Position numbers and translations under genes: made by a program. From Alphaproteobacteria bacterium (GTDB lineage: Bacteria; Pseudomonadota; Alphaproteobacteria; Rhizobiales; Xanthobacteraceae), in assembly GCA_005885285.1 (NCBI GenBank), contig VAZG01000414.1, positions 1 to 56,035 on the forward strand: 56,035 bases of DNA, read 5' to 3'. The notes below the pieces were generated by a model that did no database searches, was not told the origin of the DNA, and saw only the letters and a program-made list of their open reading frames with translations. This document shows, one piece after another, positions 9,849 to 18,736 of the stretch (its first letter is position 1; every line of letters starts with the position of its first letter).

Positions 9849-10366
9849 CAGGTCACCACGATCACACCCATTCGCATCACGCGCACGATGACGACGAGAT
9901 GCAGCGCTGGAAGCACGATGGCGTCCGCGTCATTCCCGGCGATCAGCTCGATCCCAATGTGCCGTCGACGCCCGGCATGGACCGCAAGGCAGCGATCAAT
10001 TTCGCCCGGGCCGGCGCGCAGAAATTGTGGGCCGGCACCGTAACCATCAAGCCCGATGCCAAGACCGGCGCGCATCACCACGGCCATCTCGAAAGCATCA
10101 TCTATGTGGTGAAGGGAAGGGCGCGGATGCGCTGGGGCGAGCATCTGCAATTTACCGCTGAAGCCGGCCCCGGCGATTTCATCTTCGTTCCACCTTATGT
10201 GCCGCACCAGGAGATCAACGCCAGCCGCGACGAGGTGTTGGAATGCGTACTGGTACGCAGCGACGGCCAGGCGGTTGCGATCAATCTCGACATCGAGCCG
10301 GTGGAGAAGCCGGAGACCGTGCTATGGGTCGACCCGGTGCACCGCGATCCCGCAGAGCAAAAGTGA
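9845..10366 (+). CDS. Cupin-domain protein with His-rich N-terminus
   Basis: This 173-aa protein opens with a striking metal-binding-like run ([19 protein letters not shown]). A single cupin barrel follows with [10 protein letters not shown] (motif 1) and [16 protein letters not shown] (motif 2), giving the His/Glu ligands expected for a divalent metal site. It overlaps the 2-hydroxyacid dehydrogenase by 4 bp. The His-rich head could bind Ni, Zn or Co and load the cupin, but that is inference. The reaction is unknown; it could be an isomerase or dioxygenase acting with its neighbour. Confidence 0.85.
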   Translation: MTGHHDHTHSHHAHDDDEMQRWKHDGVRVIPGDQLDPNVPSTPGMDRKAAINFARAGAQKLWAGTVTIKPDAKTGAHHHGHLESIIYVVKGRARMRWGEHLQFTAEAGPGDFIFVPPYVPHQEINASRDEVLECVLVRSDGQAVAINLDIEPVEKPETVLWVDPVHRDPAEQK

Positions 10367-10487
10367 TTGCGACGGCAAAGCCGCGCCTCTGCAGCGCTAT
10401 TTGCTGCGGGTTGGGGTTATGCGAATACGCTAATGATCCATCGGCCCGTTCGGCACCACACAGCGGCAGCGCGTGTTGTCGCCTGGC

Positions 10488-11708
10488 TCAGTCCCTCTTT
10501 ATCGTGACCAATGTGACGTCATTCTTCAGACTGTTGGCCAGCAAGAAGTTGCCGTCGCGCGTGACTGACGTGTTGCGCACGATGTTGCCGCCGCCCGGGA
10601 TCGCCCAGCTCTGGAATTTTTCGGTCTTGGGATCGAACCGCACGACTGTGTTCGGCGTCGATCCGGATTCGCTGTACCAGATGATGTCGTTGATCGCCGA
10701 GATGCCGTAGGGCTCAGATTTCGGTCCGCTCGGTGACTGCCACTCCGTTACTTTGCCGCTCGAGGGATCGAGACGACCAAGATAACCGCGGGAGTAGTCC
10801 GAGTACCAGACGATGTCGTCGCTGGTGATCGCGATGCGCCGCGGCCGCGACGCCGCGTCAGGCAACGGGTATTCATGAAACTCCATGGTCTTCGGGTCGA
10901 TGCTGCCCACCTTGTTGGAGCCGAACTCGACAAAGAACACCGTACCTTTTGAATTCAATGCCATGCCGTAGGGGCGTGCACCCGCTGTTGGCGGTGTGAG
11001 CAATTTAATCTCGCCGGTCTTCGGGTCGAGACGACCGATCCGGTTGAGGTTCTGCATCGTGAACCAGAGGATCCCACTCTTATCGAAGATCAGCGTGTGC
11101 GGATCGCCCTGCTCTGGGGTCGGGTATTCGGTGACTGCCCCGGTCTTCGGGTCCAGCTTTCCGATCAACGACCCCGTGTTGCCGGTGTACCAGATATTGC
11201 CGTCATTATCCTCCTGCAGGCCGTGCGGTCCAGAGTGCGGTGTCTTGAGATGAAATTCGGTGAATTTGCCGCTTGCCGGATCGAGCCGGCCGAGCACGTT
11301 GGCCAATTGGCCAGTGTACCACAATGAGCCGTCCTTTGCCGCCAATGGGTCGTGCGGCCGAGATCCCGGTGTGGGGACCTGCCACTCTTTGAACGAAACT
11401 TCGGCAGGTCCCGGAATGACCACGCCGTCAGGCTTACCTTTTTCGGGGAAGCTCTTGATCAGGTATGCCTTCAGCGGCTCAATCTGATCCGCCGGCAGCG
11501 GCGCCCCTTGGTTGAGCATCATCCGCAGCACGGTGTTCCAGCCCTCTGCCGTGTAACCCGAGCCCACGCGGCTCAGCAAAGTATGACAGCTGTTGCAGTT
11601 GGCCTCGGCCAACGCCTTGCCGGGTCCGTCGGGCAACTGCTGGCCCATCGCCGGAACCGCGGAGCAGAGCAGCACAGCAGCCAAAATCACGGATGATTGT
11701 TTCGACAT
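10488..11708 (-). CDS. Exported cytochrome c / virginiamycin B lyase-like beta-propeller fusion
   Basis: This 406-aa protein has a signal peptide (MSKQSSVILAAVLLCSAVPAMG). A short cytochrome-c-like segment follows with one heme motif CNSCH (about residue 38). From about residue 105 there is a repeated propeller: IWYTGN, GKLDPKTGAVTEYPTP, GRLDPKTGEIKLL and similar units repeat six or seven times, as in streptogramin/Vgb lyase-like proteins. The Vgb-like fold is clear; lyase activity is not implied. With a heme domain in front, a periplasmic electron-transfer or oxidase role seems more likely. It stands alone on this strand and diverges from the hydrolase gene. Confidence 0.87.
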   Translation of the reverse strand: MSKQSSVILAAVLLCSAVPAMGQQLPDGPGKALAEANCNSCHTLLSRVGSGYTAEGWNTVLRMMLNQGAPLPADQIEPLKAYLIKSFPEKGKPDGVVIPGPAEVSFKEWQVPTPGSRPHDPLAAKDGSLWYTGQLANVLGRLDPASGKFTEFHLKTPHSGPHGLQEDNDGNIWYTGNTGSLIGKLDPKTGAVTEYPTPEQGDPHTLIFDKSGILWFTMQNLNRIGRLDPKTGEIKLLTPPTAGARPYGMALNSKGTVFFVEFGSNKVGSIDPKTMEFHEYPLPDAASRPRRIAITSDDIVWYSDYSRGYLGRLDPSSGKVTEWQSPSGPKSEPYGISAINDIIWYSESGSTPNTVVRFDPKTEKFQSWAIPGGGNIVRNTSVTRDGNFLLANSLKNDVTLVTIKRD

Positions 11709-11942
11709 AATAACTCCCTGAATTTCGCGCTCTATGGTGTCCGTGGCGCAATTGTATTGGACTGGTCAACGTCATCCGCCCTGGGTTGGGCCGCCGAAAG
11801 ACTAGGCCTGCTTTCCTCGCGTGTCAGCCCCTGCCATCCGACATTGTGGGATGTGCAACGCACACTAACTTTCAAATGCTTGGGCGCGCTGCTAAACTTT
11901 ATTTATCGGTCGAAAACTAATGAAAACGCCGAGGGAAACAAC

Positions 11943-12986
11943 ATGACTCCACGCACTGTGACTCCATCGGGGAATCCGCGGGCGCGTCGCGCCGTCATCA
12001 AGGGCGCCGGCCTCGGCCTCGTTGCGGGAATGCTGGCCGGTGCGCTGCCCGCCCGATCGGCTGGCGCAGCGAACGCGGAGGGCGGCGAGATCTGGAGCCG
12101 CGAATACTGGGCCAAGAAGGGCGATGTGCCGTTGTGGATGTTCCGCAAGCGGGTAGGGGCCCCGAAGAAGGGCGAAGCGCCACGGCCGGTGTTGTTCTTC
12201 GTGCACGGCTCGTCCGTCACCTCGCGGGTGTTCGACCTCAACGTGCCGGGCAAGGGCGAATATTCCGTCATGAACGAATTCGCCCGCAACGGCTTCGATT
12301 GCTGGACCATGGATCACGAGAACTACGGCAAGTCGGGGCGCACCTCGGGCAATTCAGACATCGCCAGCGGTGTCGAGGATCTGAAGGCGGCGGTTAAAGT
12401 CGTCGCGCAAGAAACCGGGCGCGAAAAATTCCATTTCCTCGGCGAATCCTCTGGCGCTCTGCGCGCCGGCGCCTACGCCATGGTGGCGCCCGAGCGCATC
12501 GATCGATTGGTGTTCGCAGCCTTCACCTACAAGGGCGAGGGCTCGCCGACCCTGACCAAGCGCGCCGAGCAGCTCGACCATTATCGCTCGCACAACATGC
12601 GTAAACGCGACCGCGATATGATCCGATCGATCGCCACCCGCGACAAGCCGGGCACCAGCGACGTTGCCGCCATCGAGGCGCTGGCAGACGTCGAAATGCA
12701 GTTCGGCGACCAGATCCCGACCGGCACCTATCTCGACATGACCGCCAATCTGCCGGTGGTGCATCCCGACAAGGTGCTGGCGCCGGTGCTGCTGGTGCGC
12801 GGCGAATATGACGGGATCGCCACCGTTGCGGACCTTTGGGATTTTTATAATCAGCTCCCGAACGGCGATCGCCAGTTCGTGATCCTGCCGGGAACCGCAC
12901 ACTCGGTCACGCTCGCCATCAACCGCCAGCTGTTCTGGCACGTGACCCGGGCGTTCCTGACCATGCCGACGCCGATCGCGACGTGA
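11943..12986 (+). CDS. Tat-exported alpha/beta hydrolase
   Basis: This 347-aa protein starts at ATG 11943, preceded by GAGGGA. The longer ORF from 11697 is not supported. The N-terminus holds a twin-arginine-like signal (RARRAVIKGAGLGLVAGML). The fold shows an oxyanion-loop region VLFFVHGSSVTS, the nucleophile elbow GESSG, an acid in VRGEYDGIA and the C-terminal His in PGTAHSVTLA. It hydrolyses an ester or related bond in the periplasm; the substrate is unknown. It diverges from the cytochrome/propeller gene with about 230 bp between. Confidence 0.87.
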   Translation: MTPRTVTPSGNPRARRAVIKGAGLGLVAGMLAGALPARSAGAANAEGGEIWSREYWAKKGDVPLWMFRKRVGAPKKGEAPRPVLFFVHGSSVTSRVFDLNVPGKGEYSVMNEFARNGFDCWTMDHENYGKSGRTSGNSDIASGVEDLKAAVKVVAQETGREKFHFLGESSGALRAGAYAMVAPERIDRLVFAAFTYKGEGSPTLTKRAEQLDHYRSHNMRKRDRDMIRSIATRDKPGTSDVAAIEALADVEMQFGDQIPTGTYLDMTANLPVVHPDKVLAPVLLVRGEYDGIATVADLWDFYNQLPNGDRQFVILPGTAHSVTLAINRQLFWHVTRAFLTMPTPIAT

Positions 12987-13081
12987 GAGGCAACGTCTGC
13001 TCGAAAACCTGCAATAGAGCCGGCGCCGATACCAAAGTAGACCATTGGAGGACTGGTTGATTTTGCAATTCGCCTTGGTCG

Positions 13082-13585
13082 TCAAAAATCAAGCTTGACT
13101 TGAACGGCTGCTATACCTGCCTTGGCGCAGGTTTCATCGGCATCGCCTCCCGGCGCACCCGACACTCCAATCGCACCGACCAGCAAGCCGCCTGACTCGA
13201 CGATCACTCCCCCAGCGATAATCACAGCGCCCGGAAGGTTGCGAATGCCCGCCTGCATCATGCCGGGCTGACTGATGGCAAACAGGCTACTCGTGCTGTT
13301 ACGGAAAGTCGCCGCGGTCCAGGCTTTGCCGGAAGCAGTTGGAGGCGTGTGAGGACCAGCGTAGCGATCACGCAGTACCACCTGAATCACGCCGGCGCGA
13401 TCGACAACCGCGACCGCGACCTGATAGCCGCGTTGCTGACAGTCAGCGAGCGCGGCTTCGGCAAGTTCCAGGGCAACCTTGGGAGCCAAGGATTTGTGAG
13501 TCACGAGCGATTCCTCCGCGCGCGTTTCAGCGGCACCGGCAAGAGCGTAGATTGACAACACCACGGCCAGAAATCGAGCGATCAT
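13082..13585 (-). CDS. Exported GlcG/HbpS-family heme-degrading-like protein
   Basis: This is a 167-aa protein from MIARFLAVVLSIYALAGAAETRA (signal peptide). The track ORF starts 65 codons further upstream without support. The family pattern is plain: LELAEAALADCQQRGYQVAVAVVD, then TASGKAWTAATFR and GGVIVESGGLLVGAIGVSGAPGGDADETCAKAGI. The GlcG/HbpS family includes extracellular heme-binding and heme-degrading proteins as well as proteins of unknown role in sugar and glycolate operons. It lies 191 bp downstream of an exported cupin on the same strand. Confidence 0.87.
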   Translation of the reverse strand: MIARFLAVVLSIYALAGAAETRAEESLVTHKSLAPKVALELAEAALADCQQRGYQVAVAVVDRAGVIQVVLRDRYAGPHTPPTASGKAWTAATFRNSTSSLFAISQPGMMQAGIRNLPGAVIIAGGVIVESGGLLVGAIGVSGAPGGDADETCAKAGIAAVQVKLDF

Positions 13586-13776
13586 AGCGGGGATTCCGTT
13601 TGACTGTGAGAATAGCGCCGATGCTAAGGTTTCTCGTGCAGACAACCAACCACTCGTTTTCCGAACACCTACGATTTCTGCCACCCGCGGTCCGATGGGA
13701 AAGACGGGATATGTCCCGTCCACTACGCCTCGAATCGCTTTTTTGTGAAGAATTGCCGACAGACGCTGGCGTTCTG

Positions 13777-14244
13777 TCACTTGTTCACGACGACCATCAG
13801 CGGCTTGTCTTTGGCGGCTCTGCTGTGCACCACCAGCGCCTTAGCCATTGTGCTGATACTCTCATTGCGCGCGAGGTGGACGAGATCGGCTGTAATAATC
13901 CTGGCTTCGCCGGCCTTCAACGACGCCTTCCCCGCTCCTTCGATTTCCACGACGAGGCTTCCCTCGATCACGTGGAGTAGTTCTTGCGCACCTGGATGCA
14001 TGTGCCATGGAGCGGCAGTGTTGGGCCCGAAGTCGACAACACTGCCGACGGTTTCCTGAACCGCCTGGCCTTGGCCTTCCAGATCTTTTCGCAGGATCTG
14101 GATCAGTTGCGGCCCTGCTTGGCCCTGTGCCCACGCGACCTTCGACATCAATGGGGCGGTTACAACGATTCCGGTGAGGTGAAGCAATTCACGGCGGATG
14201 AGTTCCACATCTTCCTCCTGAATTGGCGACTTTCGATCACGCAT
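13777..14244 (-). CDS. Exported cupin-domain protein
   Basis: This 155-aa protein starts MRDRKSPIQEEDVELIRRELL; the ORF upstream of it is probably untranslated. The N-terminus has an arginine pair followed by a moderately hydrophobic stretch ending AWAQGQ, suggesting Tat or Sec export. The cupin core shows PWHMHPGAQELLHVIEG (His ligands plus Glu) and ARIITADLVHLARNES. It is a metal-binding beta-barrel of unknown substrate, likely paired with the HbpS-like gene downstream. It diverges from the ABC fusion gene; the 307-bp gap holds the leader RNA described separately. Confidence 0.82.
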   Translation of the reverse strand: MRDRKSPIQEEDVELIRRELLHLTGIVVTAPLMSKVAWAQGQAGPQLIQILRKDLEGQGQAVQETVGSVVDFGPNTAAPWHMHPGAQELLHVIEGSLVVEIEGAGKASLKAGEARIITADLVHLARNESISTMAKALVVHSRAAKDKPLMVVVNK

Positions 14245-14475
14245 GTTTGTTTGTGTTTCGCATTCGAGGGTGAACCCCGTGCATGAGGGTAAACTCCCGG
14301 GAGCCGATACCGCCACGCGGCTATCGAAGAGCGAGAGGCTATCCTCGACACCAATTCTCATAAGATCAGCGGCGCCAAGGAGCCGCGACGGAGAAGTCTT
14401 GGTCTGGTCAATGATCGTGTCTCATGGTGGGTCTCGGTCCTTGCAGTCGAACAGATCAGGGAATATCTTTCGATT

Positions 14476-14551
14476 GGGGTAATGCAGGCACCCCATCAGA
14501 CGCTCGCCGTCCAAGTTCTGCGCAATACTCGTTGTGTCGAGGAAATTGCGC
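14476..14551 (+). promoter_or_regulatory. Candidate structured leader RNA, copy 1 (upstream of ABC fusion gene)
   Basis: This 76-nt stretch ends directly at the ATG. Hairpin 1 is GGGGT/ACCCC, hairpin 2 is GACG/CGTC, and hairpin 3 is CTCG/CGAG, whose 3' arm overlaps the Shine-Dalgarno GAGG. The loop of hairpin 1 (GCAGG) can pair with UUUGC-like UCUGC downstream, giving a possible pseudoknot. By my hand alignment, 59 of 76 positions match copy 2 at 17693-17768 with no gaps. The placement and the masked ribosome site suggest translational control. Confidence 0.6.
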
Positions 14552-16714
14552 ATGGACCGAGCATTCCAATTGGTCCCTCCAGGTCCCCCAATCCAACGAA
14601 ATGCGCAGCTTCCGGCTGAGAGTGGGCGCGCCTCCGGACAAGCAGACGATCAAGTTCTGCTTCGAGTGGATTCGATCAACAAGCGATATGCTGATGAAGT
14701 GGTGCTCGCGGATGTCGCCTTCGACATCCAGGCAGGCGAGATCATCGGCATCATCGGTCCGAACGGCGCCGGCAAGACAACCCTGCTTGAGGTCCTCGCG
14801 GGCACTGTCCCTGCGGAATCGAGCGATGTTCAATGGCTCGGCAGACCGTTGCCGTCGTCGCGCCGACGAGAAGCCATCTTCTACCTGCCCGATGGCGTGC
14901 GGCCTTATCAGGACCAACTGGTTACTCGGGTTTTATCGTTCTTTGCCGATGTCTATCGAAGACCGGCCGACGAGGTTACGAGTACAATTGAAGCAGTAAG
15001 ATTGACGCCGGTTCTTAGCAAGCGCGTAAATTCGCTGTCGAAGGGCTACGGCCGAAGGCTGATGTTGGCGCTGGGACTGCTCGCGCCGCACCCGCTGCTT
15101 CTCATGGACGAACCGTTCGACGGTTTCGATCTTCGGCAGACCAGCGAGATCGTCGGCGTGCTGCGCAAAGAGGTCTCCAAGGGCCGGACGCTTGCCCTTG
15201 CAATCCATCAATTGCTGGATGCTGAGCGAGTCTGCGACCGCTTCATTCTTCTTGCCGACGGCCACGTTCGCGGTGTGGGAACGCTCAATGATCTTCGCGA
15301 AGGAACGGGGCTCACGAGTGGAAGCCTGGAGGATATCTTTCTTGCCCTACCTGAGACGTTCCAGATTCAAAAGGCTCGACTGCGGCCGCTGCTCGTCAAG
15401 GAGCTATGGGAGATCCTCGGTGGCCGGGCGCTGTGGACGATGCTGGTCCTGATGTGTCCTCTGGTCGGCTACAGCTTCTTCCAAGCTGTTTCGCTATATG
15501 GCGAGGCGAGCGCGGCCGGACTGCAATCGCCGGTCCTTGCCAGCAGTCTGTCGCCATTGGACGGCATTTTGGTGCCCACGCTTGGGGCTTCCTACGTTGC
15601 CGTCACGCTTTTATTTCCTTTTGTCGCAATTCGCGTGCTCGGCCAGGAAAAGGAATCGGGAGCACTGCGTCTTCTGGTCCAGATGCCTTATCGCTCCTCT
15701 ACCTTGATTGCAGCGAAGCTGGCGGCGGTTCTTGTAGCGTGGGTGTTTTCAAGCATCCCCGCATTTTCGGCGCTGGTTATCTGGCGACTGTTTGGTGGGC
15801 ACTTGTTTGCTCCGGAAACGCTGAACCTTCTTTTTGGACACCTGCTCTATGGTTTGCTTGTCGGAGCCATCGCATTGTTTGCTGCGTCGGTTTCCGAAAG
15901 TGCGGCGACGGCGGCTATCGTTACGCTTGCGTTCACGATCGGCTCGTGGGTGCTGGATTTTACCGTAGCCGGTCATCCCGGCCTTCTCGAATTGGTCGCA
16001 AATCTGTCGCTGACCCAGGTGTTGCATACCTTCGAGCAGGGTCAGTTGTCACTTGGTCTCGTCGCGGGAATTGGTACGGCCGCGTGCGGTTTCGCGGCGC
16101 TCGCGACCGTTTGGCTGCCGCCGGGCGTTCATGTCCGCAATAAGCTCGTTGGCTCAATAGCGTGCGTCCTTGCGGCGGCGATCGTTCTTGGCTTGGCGAC
16201 CCAGATCAGGTTCTCGATCGATGTCACCGAGGATCAGCGCAACTCGTTTCCAGTGGCCGACCAGCGCGTGCTCGCATCATTGGCGGGGCCGCTGGTCGTG
16301 ACGGTTCATCTGGCGCCGGAAGACCCCCGATACGCTGATCTGCAGCGCAACGTGCTCGCGAAACTGGAACGGGTGCTACCGAATATTTCCGTCGGTCTAG
16401 CGGGCGGACGGCAAAGTGTCGCGACCAATGCCGGCGACGACCGCTATGGCGAGGTCGAATACAATTACGACGGTCGATCAGACATCAGCCGCTCGACCAG
16501 TCCTCGCGAGATTCTCCCCCTGTTGTACGGTCTTGCGGACGTCAGTCGCCCTGCACCAGCCCCGGGTGGTGACTATCCGGGCTATCCGCTGGTTATCCGC
16601 GGAGAGGTCGCTCTTCTCTGGTTTTTTGGTGGGCTTCCGCTCTGTATCGCGCTCGGTTGGTGGTGGAGCCGCCGTCTCCCAATCGACTACCGTAAGCTCC
16701 AAAAGGAGGCATAG
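14552..16714 (+). CDS. Fused ABC exporter: ATPase plus ABC-2 permease plus Gld-like auxiliary region
   Basis: This 720-aa protein starts at ATG 14552, nine bases after GAGG in the leader hairpin; GTG 14534 lies inside that hairpin and is less likely. Residues of about 40-240 are an ATPase: Walker A GPNGAGKTT, a diverged signature NSLSKGYGRR and Walker B LLLMDEPFDG. About 290-560 is an ABC-2 type permease with some six membrane segments (LVLMCPLVGYSFF, FVAIRVLGQEKESGAL, others). The remainder, after another membrane segment, resembles the auxiliary region of GldG-like proteins (LVVTVHLAPEDPRYADLQ) and ends with a last membrane span and RRLPIDYR. The cargo is unknown. It is followed after 2 bp by an exported DUF1080-like protein. 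Confidence 0.85.
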   Translation: MDRAFQLVPPGPPIQRNAQLPAESGRASGQADDQVLLRVDSINKRYADEVVLADVAFDIQAGEIIGIIGPNGAGKTTLLEVLAGTVPAESSDVQWLGRPLPSSRRREAIFYLPDGVRPYQDQLVTRVLSFFADVYRRPADEVTSTIEAVRLTPVLSKRVNSLSKGYGRRLMLALGLLAPHPLLLMDEPFDGFDLRQTSEIVGVLRKEVSKGRTLALAIHQLLDAERVCDRFILLADGHVRGVGTLNDLREGTGLTSGSLEDIFLALPETFQIQKARLRPLLVKELWEILGGRALWTMLVLMCPLVGYSFFQAVSLYGEASAAGLQSPVLASSLSPLDGILVPTLGASYVAVTLLFPFVAIRVLGQEKESGALRLLVQMPYRSSTLIAAKLAAVLVAWVFSSIPAFSALVIWRLFGGHLFAPETLNLLFGHLLYGLLVGAIALFAASVSESAATAAIVTLAFTIGSWVLDFTVAGHPGLLELVANLSLTQVLHTFEQGQLSLGLVAGIGTAACGFAALATVWLPPGVHVRNKLVGSIACVLAAAIVLGLATQIRFSIDVTEDQRNSFPVADQRVLASLAGPLVVTVHLAPEDPRYADLQRNVLAKLERVLPNISVGLAGGRQSVATNAGDDRYGEVEYNYDGRSDISRSTSPREILPLLYGLADVSRPAPAPGGDYPGYPLVIRGEVALLWFFGGLPLCIALGWWWSRRLPIDYRKLQKEA

Positions 16715-16716
16715 CC

Positions 16717-17442
16717 ATGAACATCAGTAAAAGCATCAGAGCCGTTACTGTCTCGGCTCTTGGCTTCGCCCTGTTGGTACTACCCGCCGCTGCGCAGCAG
16801 CCGACTAGGATCGACCTTTCCAGCGAGACAGTTGGTGCGGATCCAAAGTCACTCGTAGCCGTCGTTGGCATTTGGCGGATCGAAAGCGAAGGCGGGAAAA
16901 ACGTCCTGGCCGTCGACGGCAGGCAATGGAAAGAGGGGCAATCCTCCGCCGGCATCGCCGACAAGGCAAGAGCGCTTTACGGCGAGCGCTATGCCGAGTT
17001 TCTCGATCGGGTTCAGGCCTATGCCTACTTCCCCTACACGGTCGCCAAAGACGTGCAGGATTTCCGAGGCGGTGAGATCACGGTGCGGTTCGAGGGATTG
17101 TCGGGCCGCATCGATCAGGGAGCCGGCATATTGTTCAATCTGAAGCCGAATGGCGACTACCTGGCACTTCGCGCGAACTGTCTCGAGAACAATCTTGTTC
17201 TCTGGAAATTCGAAAAAGGCAAAAGATCATCGGTAGCCTGGGTTCGGAATGTGCCGACCGCCAGCAAGCGATGGCATGACCTCAAAGTCCGGATAGCCGG
17301 CACCAAGGTTGAAGGTTATCTCGATGGCAAGCTCTATCTGGAGCACACACTTTCCGATGCCGTGTCCGGTCGGATTGGTCTTTGGTCAAAAGCGGACAGC
17401 TACATGCGCTTCTCTGACTACACGGCGACTTCAGCCAATTGA
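16717..17442 (+). CDS. Exported DUF1080-like / concanavalin-type domain protein
   Basis: This is a 241-aa protein with a clear signal peptide (AVTVSALGFALLVLPAAAQQ). The mature part looks like the DUF1080 / 3-keto-disaccharide hydrolase-like jelly-roll fold: FRGGEITVRFEGLSGRID, GAGILFNLKPNGDYLALRAN, WHDLKVRIAG and GYLDGKLYLEHTL, closing with GRIGLWSKADSYMRFSDY. It starts 2 bp after the ABC exporter stop, with AAGGAGG ahead, so it is translationally linked. The protein may bind or cut a glycan, but no catalytic residues can be named from sequence alone. Confidence 0.8.
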   Translation: MNISKSIRAVTVSALGFALLVLPAAAQQPTRIDLSSETVGADPKSLVAVVGIWRIESEGGKNVLAVDGRQWKEGQSSAGIADKARALYGERYAEFLDRVQAYAYFPYTVAKDVQDFRGGEITVRFEGLSGRIDQGAGILFNLKPNGDYLALRANCLENNLVLWKFEKGKRSSVAWVRNVPTASKRWHDLKVRIAGTKVEGYLDGKLYLEHTLSDAVSGRIGLWSKADSYMRFSDYTATSAN

Positions 17443-17692
17443 CCTGCACAGCACTGGGTGAACGGGGAACCAGTCAAATCCAGCCGATGAACTAACGCCC
17501 GTACACCGCATAGCCGTGCCGGTTTCACCCTGACAAGGCGACTGGCTTTGTTCCCTCGACGATAAGGCCTTCGGCAGAGCAAGCCGCTCTAAATCCGCGG
17601 TTCAATCCAAAATCCGCACGAATTTGTGACTGCTGTACCGGACGATTTGTTCCCTCTTGCGTCCGAACCGGGGACTCACTAAAAACCCTGCC

Positions 17693-17768
17693 GGGGAAAT
17701 GCAGACTCCCCGTTAGACGGTTCGCGTCCAAGCTCTGCGCGTCACTCGATTAGTCGAGGAGATTGCGC
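17693..17768 (+). promoter_or_regulatory. Candidate structured leader RNA, copy 2 (upstream of chrB-like gene)
   Basis: This is a 76-nt element with the same length and spacing to ATG as copy 1. Hairpin 1 is GGGGA/TCCCC; its innermost pair is A-T here and T-A in copy 1, a compensatory change. Hairpin 2 is GACG/CGTC. Hairpin 3 is CTCGA/TCGAG and overlaps the GAGG ribosome site. GCAGA in loop 1 is complementary to TCTGC at 17734-17738. I recall a published candidate chrB RNA motif found upstream of such genes; whether this is it needs a covariance-model search. Confidence 0.65.
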
Positions 17769-18575
17769 ATGGACGATCGTAACCGCTCGATTCCCGCAGA
17801 TGTCCTTTATGCACGGCTTGGCTCGGAAGCGGCGCCGATCATTGTCGACGTGCGACCGGACGCCGACTTTGTTGGCGCCGAGAGCCTTGTGACCGCAGCG
17901 TTTCATCGCTCGCCGGACGCCGTCGAACAGTGGCGATCGGAGTTGCCGAGCGGACGCCAGGTCGTCACCTACTGCAGCCACGGACGCGACGTCAGCCAAG
18001 GCGTCGCCGCCGCATTGCGCCTGATGGGAGTGGAGGCGAATTTTCTGGAAGGCGGCCTCGGCAATTGGATCGAGCAGGGACTGCCGACGCGCCGCAACAT
18101 CGGCGCCAGTCCCAGCAAGTGGGTGACGCGAGAACGCCCGAAGATCGACCGTATTGCCTGCCCCTGGCTGATCCGTCGCTTCATCGATCCCCGTGCAGAA
18201 TTCGTCTACGTCCCGAAGGATCAGGTTGTTGCCGTTGCGCTGCGGACGGGTGGGACGCCCTACGACATCGACGGGGTGGAATTCACGCACGAGGGTGAGC
18301 GTTGCTCGTTCGATACCATCCTGCGCATCTACGACATTAATGACGCGGCGCTCGATCATCTGGCGACGATCGTCCGGGGCGCCGATACCTCGCGGCACGA
18401 TCTAAGCCCTCAATGCGGTGGCCTGTTTGCGATCTCCCTCGGCCTCTCGGCGAACTTCCCGGATGACCATGAAATGCTCAAGCACGGCATGGTCATGTAC
18501 GACGCGCTCTACACGTGGTGCCGCTCTCTGCAAGCCGAGACGCATAATTGGCCCGCGCGCGCCGTCGGAGCTTGA
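17769..18575 (+). CDS. chrB: Rhodanese-ChrB domain protein (chromate resistance type)
   Basis: This 268-aa protein starts at ATG 17769. Residues of about 8-100 form a rhodanese domain (IIVDVRPDADFVGAE; active-site loop TYCSHGRDVSQG with Cys). From about 115 onward is the ChrB C-terminal domain: RERPKIDRIACPWLIRRFID, FVYVPKDQV, CSFDTILRIYD and GLFAISLGLS. ChrB proteins act in chromate resistance, usually as sensor or regulator beside ChrA. Here chrA lies about 1.35 kb downstream on the same strand. The rhodanese fusion suggests sulfur or oxyanion chemistry in place of the DNA-binding N-terminus of classic ChrB. The 5' leader suggests RNA-level control. Confidence 0.85.
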   Translation: MDDRNRSIPADVLYARLGSEAAPIIVDVRPDADFVGAESLVTAAFHRSPDAVEQWRSELPSGRQVVTYCSHGRDVSQGVAAALRLMGVEANFLEGGLGNWIEQGLPTRRNIGASPSKWVTRERPKIDRIACPWLIRRFIDPRAEFVYVPKDQVVAVALRTGGTPYDIDGVEFTHEGERCSFDTILRIYDINDAALDHLATIVRGADTSRHDLSPQCGGLFAISLGLSANFPDDHEMLKHGMVMYDALYTWCRSLQAETHNWPARAVGA

Positions 18576-18736
18576 TGATGCCGCAGCGAAGCTACTCGAC
18601 ATCGAGACGTCCAGGCATTTCTCGTGTGGTCCTGGTTGCCGCGTTCATCTTTCGGGCTGTCAACACAAGGAGGATCCCTCGAGATAAAGAGACAACAAGA
18701 ACCAAGGCTTAAACCCATCCAAAGGAGGACCGAACA

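Noticed and set aside
14534-14551. GTG start adding six residues to the ABC fusion protein
   Set aside because: The GTG lies within leader hairpin 3 before the ribosome site, while ATG 14552 has well-placed GAGG and the same position as the start in copy 2.
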